Shown in pieces: positions 25,215-34,596 of a stretch of DNA of 64,000 nt. The translations under genes were made by a program, and so were the position numbers. The stretch is taken from positions 1,922,001 through 1,986,000 of the forward strand of contig NZ_AUKG01000001.1 of NCBI RefSeq assembly GCF_000424625.1, in the 5' to 3' direction. Within the stretch, counting starts at the first letter, position 1. Each line of letters starts with the position of its first letter. This DNA comes from Conexibacter woesei Iso977N. Its GTDB lineage: Bacteria > Actinomycetota > Thermoleophilia > Solirubrobacterales > Solirubrobacteraceae. The notes beneath the pieces are model-generated. The model had not been told where the DNA came from, did no database searches, and saw nothing but the letters and a program-made list of their open reading frames with translations.

Positions 25215-28127
25215 TTGCCCCTCCAGCTCATCACCGGACCCGCGAACGCGGCCAAGGCCGGCGTCGTGCTCGACGCCGCCCGCAACCGCGCGGCGCAGTC
25301 GCCGCTGCTCGTGGTCCCGACCAGCGCCGACGTCGACCGCTACCGGCGCGAGCTGGCCGGCGGTGGCGCGGTCCTGGGCGTCCGGATCGAGCGCTTCGAC
25401 GGGCTGCTGCGCCAGCTCCAGCGCGCGGCGGGCGTCTCCGGGCGCACGTTGACCGAGCTGCAGAAGGAGCGCGTCGCCGCCGCCGCGATCGCGGCGACGA
25501 CGCTCGACCGCCTCGGCGGCGCGGCCCAGACGCCGGGCTTCCCGGTCGCGCTCGCGGCCTTCGCCGAGGAGCTGGGCGAGGCCCGTGTCGAGCCGCCGCG
25601 CTTCGTCGCCGCGCTGCGCCAGTGGGCGGCCCAGGACCCGGCGCGCGCGGGGTTCGCCGAGGAGCTCGGCGCGCTCGTGCTCGCCTACCGCCGTGAGCAG
25701 GACCGCACCGGCCGCCGCGACCGCCCGCGCAACGTCACCGCCGCGCTCGACGCGCTGCGCGAGGACCCGTCGCGCTGGGGCGGCACGCCGGTCTTCCTGT
25801 ACGGGTTCGACGACCTCAGCCCGCTGCAGCGCGACGTGATCGACACGCTCGCCAACGCGGTCGGGACCGAGGTGATGATGTCGCTCACGTTCGAGCCCGG
25901 CCGCGCCGCGTTCGCCGCGCGCGCGACGCTGCACCAGGACCTGCTGGCGCTCGGTGCGACCGAGCGGCGCCTCGACGCGGTCGCCGACTACTACGCGCCG
26001 GACGCGCGCGCGGCGCTGCACCACCTGGAGCGCCACCTCTACGAGCCGACGCCGGAGCGCGTCGCGCCCGGCGCCGCGATCGCCGCGCTCGAGGGCGGGG
26101 GAGAGCGGGCCGAGGTCGAGCTGGTCGCCGCCGAGGTCGCGCACCTGATCGACCACGACGGCTACGCGCCCGAGGAGATCGCGGTCGTCCACCGCGGCCT
26201 CGACGCGGCCGCGCCGCTGATCGACCTCGTCTTCCGTGCCTACGACGTCCCGACGGCGGTCCGGCGCACGATCAAGGTCGGCCACACCGCGCTCGGCCGC
26301 GGCCTCGTCGCGATGATCCGCTGCGCGCTCCTGGACGCGAGCGCCGACGACCTGCTCGCCTGGCTGCGCACGCCCGGCGTCCTGACCACGCCCGCGTTCG
26401 CCGACAGGCTGGAGTCCCGCGCGCGCCGCGAGGGCGCCCGGACCGCGGCGGAGGCGCGCCGCCTGTGGGAGCAGGAGCGCTGGTCGCTCGACACGCTCGA
26501 CCACCTCAGCAACGCCTATGAGAAGGGCGGCGTCCGCGCGCTGGCCGAGCGCGTCGCGGCCGAGACCGCGCTGCTGCTCGCTGCGCCGTATCGCCGCCAG
26601 GCGCACGTCTTCGACGCCGAGGGCGAGCTGGACGCACGCGTCGCCGCCCAGACCCGGCGCGCGCTGCGCGAGCTGTCCCAGCTCCCGCCCGAGCTGCAGC
26701 CGGACCCGGCGGCGCTCGTCAACACCATCAACAACCTCGAGGTCTACGTCGGCGCCCAGACGACCGCGGGCCGCGTCGTCGTCACCAAGCCGCAGTCGCT
26801 GCGCGCGCGCCGCGTCCGGGCGCTGTTCGTGCTCGGCTGCAACGAGGGCGTGTTCCCGGCGCCCGCGCGGCCCGAGCCGTTCCTGGGCGACGACGAGCGC
26901 CGTGCGATCAACGCCGCGTCCGGGCTGCGGCTGCGCCTGCACGAGGACCAGCTCAACATCGAGCGCCTGTTCTTCTACGCGGCGATCTCGCGGCCGACCG
27001 AGCGGCTCGCGCTGTCCTGGCACGCGGCCGACGACGAGGGCGCGCCCGCGGTCCGGTCGCTGCTGATCGACGACGTCGCCGACCTGCTCGACGATCCCGA
27101 CTGGGCGCGCAGGCCGCGCCGGCGCGAGCTGGGCGCGGCGGGCTGGCCGGCGGCGCAGGCGCCGACCGAGCGCGAGGCCGCGCGCTTCGCCGCCGCGGCC
27201 GCGCCGCCCGCCGAGCCGCCGCTGATCGGGCCGCTGCGCAGCACCGCCGCGCTCGGGCCGCTGCGCGAGCGCCACACGTGGTCGGCCTCGCAGCTGGAGG
27301 TCTGGACGTCGTGCCCGGTCAAGTGGTTCGTCGAGCGCCACCTGCGCCCGGAGGTGCTGGTCCCGGATCCGGAGCCGATGATCCGCGGCGAGCTGGCCCA
27401 CCGTGTCCTGGAGCACGCGCTGTCGTCGCTGGCCCAAGATGGTGGCCTTGCTCCCGAGCGGCTGCCCGAGGCGCGCGCGCTGGTCCGGGCCGCGCTCGAC
27501 GAGCATGCCGACGACTACAGGATCTCCCCGAACCCGGAGCGGCTGCGCAGCGCGCTGCGCCGGCTGGAGGTCGACCTCGTCCGCTATCTGGAGTTCGCCG
27601 CGCACTCGGGCTCGGAGTTCACGCCCGAGCGGTTCGAGGTCCAGTTCGGCAACGCCGAGGACCCGCACCCGCCGTTGGAGCTCGACGGCGGCGCGCTGCG
27701 CCTGGCGGGGCGGATCGACCGCGTCGACACCGACGGGCGCGAGGCGATCGTCTACGACTACAAGGGCAAGACCGCGACCGAGCAGGCCAAGTGGCTGGAG
27801 AAGGGCAAGCTCCAGATCGGTCTGTACATGATGGCCTTGAAGCATGTGCTGGGTCTCGAGCCGGTCGGCGGCTTCTACCAGCCGCTCGGCGGGGCGGAGG
27901 CGCGCCCGCGCGGCGCGCTGCTGCGCGACGCCGATCCCGGGCTCGTGTCCTTCAACAACGACCGCCTCGACGAGCACGAGCTCGACGAGCTCCTGCGCGC
28001 CTGCGCGGCCGCCGCGCGGACCGCGGTCGACGAGATCCGCGACGGCGCGCTCGTGCCCAAGCCGGACCAGTGCGCGTACACGGGCGGCTGCGCGCACCCG
28101 ACGATCTGCCGCTGCGTGACCGCGTGA
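25215..28127 (+). CDS. addB: AddB-like PD-(D/E)XK nuclease / inactive-helicase subunit
   Basis: A 970-residue protein from a TTG start. The N-terminal ~650 residues follow an AddB/UvrD-like helicase fold, but the Walker A position reads GPANAAKAG rather than GxxGxGKT, so ATP binding is doubtful. VFVLGCNEGVFP and FFYAAISRPTERLALSW are conserved in AddB. The C-terminal nuclease has GELAHRVLE, D848-Y849-K850, and cysteines C700, C953, C959, C965 and C967 suitable for the AddB iron-sulfur staple. With AddA it should resect double-strand DNA ends for RecA loading. The stop overlaps the next start as GTGA. Confidence 0.87.
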   Translation: MPLQLITGPANAAKAGVVLDAARNRAAQSPLLVVPTSADVDRYRRELAGGGAVLGVRIERFDGLLRQLQRAAGVSGRTLTELQKERVAAAAIAATTLDRLGGAAQTPGFPVALAAFAEELGEARVEPPRFVAALRQWAAQDPARAGFAEELGALVLAYRREQDRTGRRDRPRNVTAALDALREDPSRWGGTPVFLYGFDDLSPLQRDVIDTLANAVGTEVMMSLTFEPGRAAFAARATLHQDLLALGATERRLDAVADYYAPDARAALHHLERHLYEPTPERVAPGAAIAALEGGGERAEVELVAAEVAHLIDHDGYAPEEIAVVHRGLDAAAPLIDLVFRAYDVPTAVRRTIKVGHTALGRGLVAMIRCALLDASADDLLAWLRTPGVLTTPAFADRLESRARREGARTAAEARRLWEQERWSLDTLDHLSNAYEKGGVRALAERVAAETALLLAAPYRRQAHVFDAEGELDARVAAQTRRALRELSQLPPELQPDPAALVNTINNLEVYVGAQTTAGRVVVTKPQSLRARRVRALFVLGCNEGVFPAPARPEPFLGDDERRAINAASGLRLRLHEDQLNIERLFFYAAISRPTERLALSWHAADDEGAPAVRSLLIDDVADLLDDPDWARRPRRRELGAAGWPAAQAPTEREAARFAAAAAPPAEPPLIGPLRSTAALGPLRERHTWSASQLEVWTSCPVKWFVERHLRPEVLVPDPEPMIRGELAHRVLEHALSSLAQDGGLAPERLPEARALVRAALDEHADDYRISPNPERLRSALRRLEVDLVRYLEFAAHSGSEFTPERFEVQFGNAEDPHPPLELDGGALRLAGRIDRVDTDGREAIVYDYKGKTATEQAKWLEKGKLQIGLYMMALKHVLGLEPVGGFYQPLGGAEARPRGALLRDADPGLVSFNNDRLDEHELDELLRACAAAARTAVDEIRDGALVPKPDQCAYTGGCAHPTICRCVTA

Positions 28128-31100
28128 GCGACGCCGCGTTGTTGTATGACGACTCGGGCGCGATGATCGGCGCCGGCGGGCGCGCGTTCACGCCCGCGCA
28201 GGCCGAGGCGATCGCGCGCCGCGAGGGGTCGCTGTTGTTGTCGGCCAACGCGGGGTCGGGCAAGACCTCCGTGTTGAGCGAGCGCTTCGTGCGCTCGGTG
28301 CTGGAGGACGGGATCGAGCCGGGGCGGATCCTGGCGATCACGTTCACCGACAAGGCGGCGGGGGAGCTGCGCACGCGCGTGCGCGGGCGGTTCGTGGAGC
28401 TGGGGCGGCGCGACCGCGCACGCGACCTCGACGCAGCCTGGATCTCCACGTTCCACGGCTTGTGCGCGCGGATCCTGCGCGCCCACGCGGTCCGGGCGGG
28501 GCTCGATCCGGCGTTCGGCGTGATGGAGGACGCCGAGGCGCGCGACGTCCGCGGCGGCGCGTTCGAGCGCGCGCTGGCGGCGTTCCTGGGCGACGGGGCG
28601 CGGGCCGACGCTCTGGATCTCGTCGCGGCCTACGGCGTCGACCAGCTGGCGGCGCTGACCGACGTCATCCACGGGCAGCTGCGCAGCGGCGGCATGACGC
28701 GGCCGTCGCTGCCGGTCGTGGACGCGGCACCGCCGTCGCCGGACGCGCAGGCGGGCGCGATCGAGGCGGCCGAGGGCGAGCTGGACGCCAGGGACACGCG
28801 CAAGTCGGTGATCGGCGCGCGGGCCGCGCTGGCGCGCTGCCGCAGCATGTTGGAGGACTTGCACGGCGCGCCGTCGCTCGCCGACCTCGACGCCGCGGCG
28901 TTCAAGCCCGGCAACACGAAGGACCTGAAGGGCGACGGCTGCACGGCGTACCTGGGCGCGCTGGAGGACTTCGCGTCGGGCTGGCGCGACGCGCTGGCGG
29001 CGAGGTCGGTCGCGCTGCTCGGCGAGCTGCTGGGGCACTACGCCGACGCCTACAACAACGCCAAGCGGGCGCGCGCGGCGCTGGACTTCGACGACCTGGA
29101 GCTGCAGACGCGCGACCTGCTGCGCGCGGTCCCGGCGATCCGGGCCGCGTACGCCGAGCGCTTCGAGCGCGTGATGGTCGACGAGTTCCAGGACACGAAC
29201 GCGACCCAGCTGGAGCTGCTGGAGCTGCTCGGCACCGACCGCTTCGTCGTCGGCGACGAGCTGCAGTCGATCTACGGCTTCCGCCATGCCGACGTCCGGA
29301 TCTTCCGCGCCCAGCGCGCCGCGCTCGCCGAGGCCGGCCGCGCCGCCGAGCTGGCGATGAACTTCCGCTCGCGGCCGGACATCCTCGGCGTCATCGACGA
29401 CGCGCTCGGCGATCTGCACGGCACGGCACACGTGCCGTTCGTGGCGGGCCGCGAAGCCGCGGGGGATGGGGGCGGCGAGCCGGTCGTCGAGCTGCTGCTC
29501 ACCGACGCCGAGGCGACCGAGGCGTGGCCGGCGGAGTTGTTGTCGTCCTTGCCCTCGACGAGGGCCTCGCGGCGGGCGGAGGCGCGCGTCGTGGCGCACC
29601 GGGTCGCGGAGCTGGTCCGCGAGGAGGGCGTCCCGGCCGAGGACATCGTCGTGCTGCTGCGCGCGGCGACCGACATGGCGGTCTTCGAGCGGGCGATCGA
29701 GGAGCAGGGCCTGTTGACGCTGGCCGCGGGCGGCCGCGGCTACTGGGGCCGCCAGCAGGTGCTCGACCTCTGCGCCTACCTCGGCGCGCTGGCCAACCCG
29801 CGCGACGAGCTGGCGCTCTTCGGGCTGCTCGCCTCGCCGCTGGTCGGGCTGTCCAGCGACGCCCTCGCGGTCCTCGCGCGTGCGGCGAAGCAGGGCAACC
29901 GCCATGACCTGCTCGCCGAGGCGTTCCCGGAGCGTGCCGCCGTCGCCGCGCCCGTCGCCGCGGACGACGACGACGACCCGTTCTGGGCCGCGGCCGCCGC
30001 CGCCGAGGCGGAAGGATCCGCGGAGCTGGGGGAGACCGAGCCGCCGCCCGCCGACCGCCGCGGCTCGCTGCGCGACCTGCTGCCCGACGGCGACCGCGCG
30101 GCGCTGGCGAACTTCATGCCGTGGTTCGCGGAGGAGCGGCGCCAGGCGCCGCGGCGCGGCCTCGACGAGCTGCTGCAGCGCGTCGTCGACCGCACCGGCT
30201 ACGACCTCCATGTGCTGGGTCTTCCCGGCGGGCGGCGGCGGTGGGCCAACGTGCTCAAGCTGCAGCGGCTGGCGGCGGGCTTCGAGGGGCGGCGCGGGCG
30301 CGACGTGCGCGGGCTGATCGACCTCGCGACCGCCGAGCTGGAGGCCGAGGCGCGCGAGACCGACGCGCCGGTCGAGCTCGGCGACGCGACCGCGATCCGG
30401 CTGATGACGATGCACGCCGCCAAGGGCCTGGAGTTCCCGGTGGTCGTCGTCGCCGACCTCGGCCGCGCGGGCAACAACTACACCGACGACCTGCTGCTGC
30501 GCGGCGACCGCGTCGGCCTGCGGCTGAAGACCGTCGACGGCGGCTCGGCCCGCGCGCTGGAGTACGACGAGCTGCGCGCCGAGTCGCTCCAGGCCGACCT
30601 CGAGGAGGAGCGCCGGATCCTCCACGTCGCCTTCACCCGCGCCGAGGAGCGTCTGATCCTCTCCGGGACCTTCGACCCCGACAAGTGGCTCGGCGCACCC
30701 TCGCCCGCCGTCGCGCCCCTGCGCTGGCTCGCACCCCGCTTCGTCTCCGGGCTGGCCGCGCTGATCGAGCACGCCGAAGAGGCCACGCCCGCACCGGCGG
30801 ACCCGGTGGCCGACGCCGCCCGCGCGCGCCTCTCGGTCCGCCTCTTCCGCGAGCCGCCCCCCGAGACCCTCCAGACCCCGGCGCCGATCGCCGCCGAGGC
30901 CTCCGGCCCCGGCATCCCCGAGTCCCGCCCGCCGGAGTCACCCACCGGCCAGCTCACCCTCGACCTCTTCGCCCCACCGCCGGCCGAAGCACCCCGCGTG
31001 TTCGCGGAGGAGCGCGCGCCGGCGCAGCCGCCCGCGCCCGCCGCTCCGCCCGCGCCCGCGCCGGGGGAGCCGCCCGCCGCCGCGACTCCGCCCGCGCCCG

Positions 31101-31969
31101 CGACTCCGCCGGCCGCCGTCGCTCAGCGCGCGGCGGCTCCGGCGCGGCCGCTGCCGGCGACGTTGTCCTACACGTCGCTCTCGGCCTACGGGCGCTGCGC
31201 GTACCGGTGGTACCTGGAGCGGGTGCTGCGGTTGCCGCGGGAGGATCCGGGGGCGGCGGTCGTGCGGGCGGCGCGGATGGCGGGGCCGGTCGAGGGTGGG
31301 TTGGACGCGCTGACGCGCGGCTCGCTCGCTCACGCGTTGTTGGAGGCGTTGGACTTCGCGCGGCCTGAGCCACCGAGCGAGGACGCGGTCCGGGCCGAGG
31401 CCGAGCTGATGGAGGCCGAGCTGACGCCCGGCGACGTCCAAGACCTTCAACAACTCGTCGCGGCCTTCGCGCAGTCGACGCTCGCCGCCCGGCTCGCCGG
31501 CGCGACCGACGTACGGCGCGAGCACGGGTTCGTCGTCGGCCTCGGCGACGACCACGCGCCGCTGCTCAACGGCGTCGTCGACGTCATCGCCTTCGAGGAC
31601 GACGGTGGCGCGCTGGTCGTCGACTACAAGTCCGACGTCGTCGCCGACGACACCGACCTGGAGGCCTACGTCGAGCAGGACTACGCCGCGCAGCGGCGCA
31701 TCTACGCGCTCGCCGCGCTCGGCGCGGGCGCGACCGACGTCGAGGTCGCCCACCTCTTCCTGCACCGCCCCGCCGCGCCGGCGACCGCGATCTACGACCG
31801 CGCCGACATTCCACGCCTGCGCGAGGAGCTCGACCACCTCGTCGCCGGCATCGCGCGCGAGGACTTCCGCCCGACCGACACGCCCCACCGCGCGCTCTGC
31901 CTCACGTGCCCCGGCCGCCGCGCGCTCTGCGTGCACCCGGAGGACCTGACGCTGCGCGAGACGCCCTAG
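28124..31969 (+). CDS. addA: AddA-like UvrD-family helicase-nuclease
   Basis: A 1281-residue SF1A helicase with a C-terminal RecB-type nuclease. It begins at GTG 28124, overlapping the AddB stop. Motif I is ANAGSGKT (residues ~41-48), motif II is DEFQD at 353-357, and LMTMHAAKGLEFPVV and VAFTRAEERL are later helicase motifs. A Pro/Ala-rich linker of ~60 residues (around 970-1030) separates helicase and nuclease. Nuclease residues include D1167 and K1169 in VVDYKSD. It is the motor of the double-strand-end resection complex with AddB. The stop overlaps the convergent BrkB-like gene by 4 bases. Confidence 0.9.
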   Translation: MSDAALLYDDSGAMIGAGGRAFTPAQAEAIARREGSLLLSANAGSGKTSVLSERFVRSVLEDGIEPGRILAITFTDKAAGELRTRVRGRFVELGRRDRARDLDAAWISTFHGLCARILRAHAVRAGLDPAFGVMEDAEARDVRGGAFERALAAFLGDGARADALDLVAAYGVDQLAALTDVIHGQLRSGGMTRPSLPVVDAAPPSPDAQAGAIEAAEGELDARDTRKSVIGARAALARCRSMLEDLHGAPSLADLDAAAFKPGNTKDLKGDGCTAYLGALEDFASGWRDALAARSVALLGELLGHYADAYNNAKRARAALDFDDLELQTRDLLRAVPAIRAAYAERFERVMVDEFQDTNATQLELLELLGTDRFVVGDELQSIYGFRHADVRIFRAQRAALAEAGRAAELAMNFRSRPDILGVIDDALGDLHGTAHVPFVAGREAAGDGGGEPVVELLLTDAEATEAWPAELLSSLPSTRASRRAEARVVAHRVAELVREEGVPAEDIVVLLRAATDMAVFERAIEEQGLLTLAAGGRGYWGRQQVLDLCAYLGALANPRDELALFGLLASPLVGLSSDALAVLARAAKQGNRHDLLAEAFPERAAVAAPVAADDDDDPFWAAAAAAEAEGSAELGETEPPPADRRGSLRDLLPDGDRAALANFMPWFAEERRQAPRRGLDELLQRVVDRTGYDLHVLGLPGGRRRWANVLKLQRLAAGFEGRRGRDVRGLIDLATAELEAEARETDAPVELGDATAIRLMTMHAAKGLEFPVVVVADLGRAGNNYTDDLLLRGDRVGLRLKTVDGGSARALEYDELRAESLQADLEEERRILHVAFTRAEERLILSGTFDPDKWLGAPSPAVAPLRWLAPRFVSGLAALIEHAEEATPAPADPVADAARARLSVRLFREPPPETLQTPAPIAAEASGPGIPESRPPESPTGQLTLDLFAPPPAEAPRVFAEERAPAQPPAPAAPPAPAPGEPPAAATPPAPATPPAAVAQRAAAPARPLPATLSYTSLSAYGRCAYRWYLERVLRLPREDPGAAVVRAARMAGPVEGGLDALTRGSLAHALLEALDFARPEPPSEDAVRAEAELMEAELTPGDVQDLQQLVAAFAQSTLAARLAGATDVRREHGFVVGLGDDHAPLLNGVVDVIAFEDDGGALVVDYKSDVVADDTDLEAYVEQDYAAQRRIYALAALGAGATDVEVAHLFLHRPAAPATAIYDRADIPRLREELDHLVAGIAREDFRPTDTPHRALCLTCPGRRALCVHPEDLTLRETP

Positions 31970-32916
31970 GCGACGGGCTCGTCGACCGCGACGACCGGCG
32001 GCGGCGGACCGCCGCGGCCCGCGGCCTCGGCGCGTTCCAGCTCCGCGTTCAGCTCGGCGCCGAACAGGAACGCGCACGACGACAGCCACAACCACAACAA
32101 CAACACGATGACCGCGCCCGCAGCCCCGTACGCCGCGCCGTAGGACGAGAAGTTCTTGATGTAGATGCCGAACGCGATCGACGCGACGATCCAGACGCCA
32201 ACGCCGGTCACGGCGCCCGGCGTGAGCCAGCGGATCCGCCGCGGCTCGATGTCCGGCGCGAAGGCGTAGATCAACGCGTAGGCCACCAACATGCCGCCGA
32301 GCGCGAGCGGCCAGCGCACGACCGACCAGATCACCGCCGCGGTGTGGCCGAGGCCGATCGACCCGAACAGGTCCTCGGTGTAGCCGCCGCCGAGGAACAG
32401 CGCGCCGATCACCACCAACAACAGGACGACGAGCGCCAGCGTCACGCCGATGTCCGTGAGCTTCTTGTCCACGAACCCGCGGTCGTCGTCGACCGCGTAG
32501 ATGCGGTTCAGCGCGCGGCCCGACGCCCCGAACGCGCCCGACGCGCCGTTCAGCGCGATCAGGATCGAGACGACCAGCGCGACGCCGACCGCACCGCCCG
32601 ACGCGGCGACGATCTTCTCCATCACGGCCCTGATCGCGTCCTGCGTCGCCTGGTCGGCACCGTGGCGGGCGACGTAGTCGACCGCGTTGCTGACCGTGTT
32701 GCGATCCCCGATCAGGGAGAACAGCGAGGTGGCCAGGACGATCGCCGGGAACAGCGACATCATGGCGTAGTACGTCAGCGCCGCCGCCACGTCGGTGAGC
32801 TCGTGGCGGCGGAACTGCGTGAACGCCCGCTTGGCCGCGCCCGGGTAGTCGGGGCGCGGCCGGGCGAAGGAACCGCTGGCGGCGCTAGAGGCGATTACGG
32901 CCACCGAGCCGGCCAC
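31966..32916 (-). CDS. YihY/BrkB-family inner-membrane protein
   Basis: A 316-residue protein of the YihY/BrkB family, with six predicted membrane helices. It carries the usual HELTDVAAALTYYAMMSLFPAIV opening and the ALNRIYAVDDDRGFVDKKLTDIG loop. The family was once called ribonuclease BN, wrongly; its true role is not established, with transport or envelope integrity suggested. The GTG start at 32916 overlaps the end of the small membrane-protein gene by 32 bases. The first ~15 residues are not typical, and a GTG at 32904 is possible. Confidence 0.86.
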   Translation of the reverse strand: MAGSVAVIASSAASGSFARPRPDYPGAAKRAFTQFRRHELTDVAAALTYYAMMSLFPAIVLATSLFSLIGDRNTVSNAVDYVARHGADQATQDAIRAVMEKIVAASGGAVGVALVVSILIALNGASGAFGASGRALNRIYAVDDDRGFVDKKLTDIGVTLALVVLLLVVIGALFLGGGYTEDLFGSIGLGHTAAVIWSVVRWPLALGGMLVAYALIYAFAPDIEPRRIRWLTPGAVTGVGVWIVASIAFGIYIKNFSSYGAAYGAAGAVIVLLLWLWLSSCAFLFGAELNAELERAEAAGRGGPPPPVVAVDEPVA

Positions 32917-33055
32917 CGGCGAGGCCGCCGGAGCCGACGCCGCCGATCAACACCAGGATGGCCGCGACGATGCCCACGATGGCGGGCAGCCCGAGGGCCA
33001 GGCACAGCCAGTAGACGAGTGCCGCGACGAGGATGGCGATCAAGAGCTGGATCAT
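32885..33055 (-). CDS. Small two-span membrane protein
   Basis: A 56-residue hydrophobic protein from the ATG at 33055 (MIQLLIAILVAALVYWLC), preferred over a longer non-hydrophobic extension from 33157. There are two predicted membrane helices (~2-20 and 22-40), then a glycine-rich cytosolic tail (GGVGSGGLAGGRLGGR). Function is unknown; such proteins often modulate a larger membrane partner. The overlap with the BrkB-like gene makes that protein the obvious candidate partner (inference). Confidence 0.6.
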   Translation of the reverse strand: MIQLLIAILVAALVYWLCLALGLPAIVGIVAAILVLIGGVGSGGLAGGRLGGRNRL

Positions 33056-33104
33056 GCTCCTGGGAGTTCCCCAGCCGGGGCAACACCATGCACATCCCGA
33101 CCGC

Positions 33105-33701
33105 TCAGCCGCCGAGCGATTCCTCGCCGGCGGTGACGTTCCCTGCGACATCCACAACGGTCCGGTTCTTGGAGCGGGCGAACGCGCGGATGCGGTCGAA
33201 GGCCTCGCGATCGGTCAGGCCGTGGCGTTCCATCAACATGCCCTTGGCCCGCTCGATCACCGCCCGGCGCTCCAGCGCGGTCTCCAGCCGGCCGACCTGC
33301 TCGGTCAGCCGTTGCGCCTCGGCGTGGCGGCGCATCGCGACCTCGATCGCCGACTGCAGCGCGTCACGGTCGCCGCCGCGGACCGCGGCGTAGATGCCGC
33401 GCTCGGCGGCCCTGCGCGCGAACTCCGGGTCGTCCTCGTTGGCCTGCATCGCGATCACCGGCCCGTCGGCGAACGCGGTGATCTCCTCGATCAGGTCCAG
33501 CGCGTGCTCGTCGTCGGTGTGGACGACGACGATCGACAGGTCCGGCTCCTCGCGCGCGACCGCCTCGGTCACCTGCGCGAGCTCGGTCGCGGTCGCGGTC
33601 ACGTGGTGGCCGAGCGCTTCGAGGACCGATGCGGTACGCGCCAGCGCCGCTTGATCCTCGTCTGCGGCCAGGACCCTCAACTGGTCGGTTGACGTGTTCA
33701 C
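33105..33701 (-). CDS. Receiver-ANTAR response regulator (RNA-binding antiterminator)
   Basis: A 198-residue two-domain protein from a GTG start. The N-terminal CheY-like receiver (~8-120) has ADEDQ in the acidic pocket, but the usual phosphoacceptor region reads DLSIVVVHTDD, so phosphorylation is uncertain. A short coiled coil leads to the C-terminal ANTAR domain (~135-190: LERRAVIERAKGMLMERHGLTDREAFDRIRAFAR in pieces), which binds paired RNA hairpins to prevent termination. It is divergent from the sigma factor at 33811 with ~109 bases between. The target RNAs are unknown. Confidence 0.9.
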   Translation of the reverse strand: MNTSTDQLRVLAADEDQAALARTASVLEALGHHVTATATELAQVTEAVAREEPDLSIVVVHTDDEHALDLIEEITAFADGPVIAMQANEDDPEFARRAAERGIYAAVRGGDRDALQSAIEVAMRRHAEAQRLTEQVGRLETALERRAVIERAKGMLMERHGLTDREAFDRIRAFARSKNRTVVDVAGNVTAGEESLGG

Positions 33702-33810
33702 GCGGCCTATACTGTCCGAACCGGCACCGGAATGAAACCGCTGCCCGGCGAGTCCAGCACCTTCCTCCGCGCCCCATCACCCCGGCGCTGCAAATGCACT
33801 TCCGCCTTAC

Positions 33811-34596
33811 TTGCAGCCCAACAGCGACCGCGCCCGCGAGGAACGACTCCTCTTCACCCGTCTGGCCCAACGCCAGGACGCCGCCCTGCGCGACCAGCTG
33901 GTCGAGCGCTACCTGCCGCTCGCGCGCCAGCTCGCACGCCGCTACCAGCGACCGGACGAACCGCTCGACGACCTGATGCAGGTCGCGGCGCTCGGATTGG
34001 TCAAGGCCATCGACCGCTTCGATGTCTCACGCGAGATCGCGTTCTCGTCCTACGCGGTGCCGACGATCCTCGGCGAGATCAAGCGCCACTTCCGTGACAG
34101 GACGTGGTCGGTGCGCGTCCCGCGCGACCTCCAGGAGATGGCGCTCAAGGTCGAGCGCGCGGTCGGCGAGCTGACGAGGGACCTGCACCGCCAGCCGAGC
34201 GTCCCGGAGCTGGCCAGGCACCTCGACATCACCGAGGAGTACGCGCTGGAGGCGCTGCAGGCCGCGGGCGCCTACCACGCGTCGTCGCTCGACGTGCCGC
34301 GCGGCGGCGAGAGCGCCGACGCCGGCTCCGACACGCTGGCCGACACGATCCACGCCGACGACACCAGCTACGACCGCGCCGAGGACCGCGCGACGATCGA
34401 TCAGCTGATGCGGTCGATCACGCCGCGCGAGCGCGAGGTGCTGCGGCTGCGCTTCGAGCAGGACATGACGCAGGCCGAGATCGGCGAGGTCATCGGCGTC
34501 TCGCAGATGCAGGTCTCGCGGCTCATCCGCCAGGCGGTGGCGCGCCTGCGCCTGGCGGCCGCGCAAAGCGGCCAGTCGGCGGCGCTGGGCGACTAG
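33811..34596 (+). CDS. SigB/SigF-type RNA polymerase sigma factor
   Basis: A 261-residue group 3 sigma-70 factor. Region 2 (YLPLARQLARRYQRPDEPLDDLMQVAALGLVKAIDRFD in pieces, ~35-90), region 3 (~115-165) and region 4 with HTH (MTQAEIGEVIGVSQMQVSRLIRQ, ~220-245) are all present. The start is TTG at 33811; no ATG or GTG fits the frame before region 2. This family directs general-stress or sporulation-like regulons and is normally held by an RsbW/SpoIIAB-type anti-sigma, such as the candidate at 46760. Its 3' end overlaps the convergent MerR-type gene by 74 bases, an unusually long overlap. Confidence 0.92.
   Translation: MQPNSDRAREERLLFTRLAQRQDAALRDQLVERYLPLARQLARRYQRPDEPLDDLMQVAALGLVKAIDRFDVSREIAFSSYAVPTILGEIKRHFRDRTWSVRVPRDLQEMALKVERAVGELTRDLHRQPSVPELARHLDITEEYALEALQAAGAYHASSLDVPRGGESADAGSDTLADTIHADDTSYDRAEDRATIDQLMRSITPREREVLRLRFEQDMTQAEIGEVIGVSQMQVSRLIRQAVARLRLAAAQSGQSAALGD

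Noticed and set aside
21927-28097. A 2056-codon open frame on the minus strand
   Set aside because: It runs antisense to the repeat protein and AddB. Its composition (Arg, Gly, Ala, Val, Asp, low complexity) is what GC-rich codons give in the opposite frame, and it lacks any domain.
33105-33157. Longer start for the small membrane protein at 33157
   Set aside because: The extension is not hydrophobic or conserved-looking and would run into the ANTAR gene; the ATG at 33055 starts exactly at the first membrane helix.
33689-33713. TTGACG ... TATACT as a sigma-70-type promoter
   Set aside because: The boxes are only 13 bases apart, well below the usual 16-18, so I do not call it.
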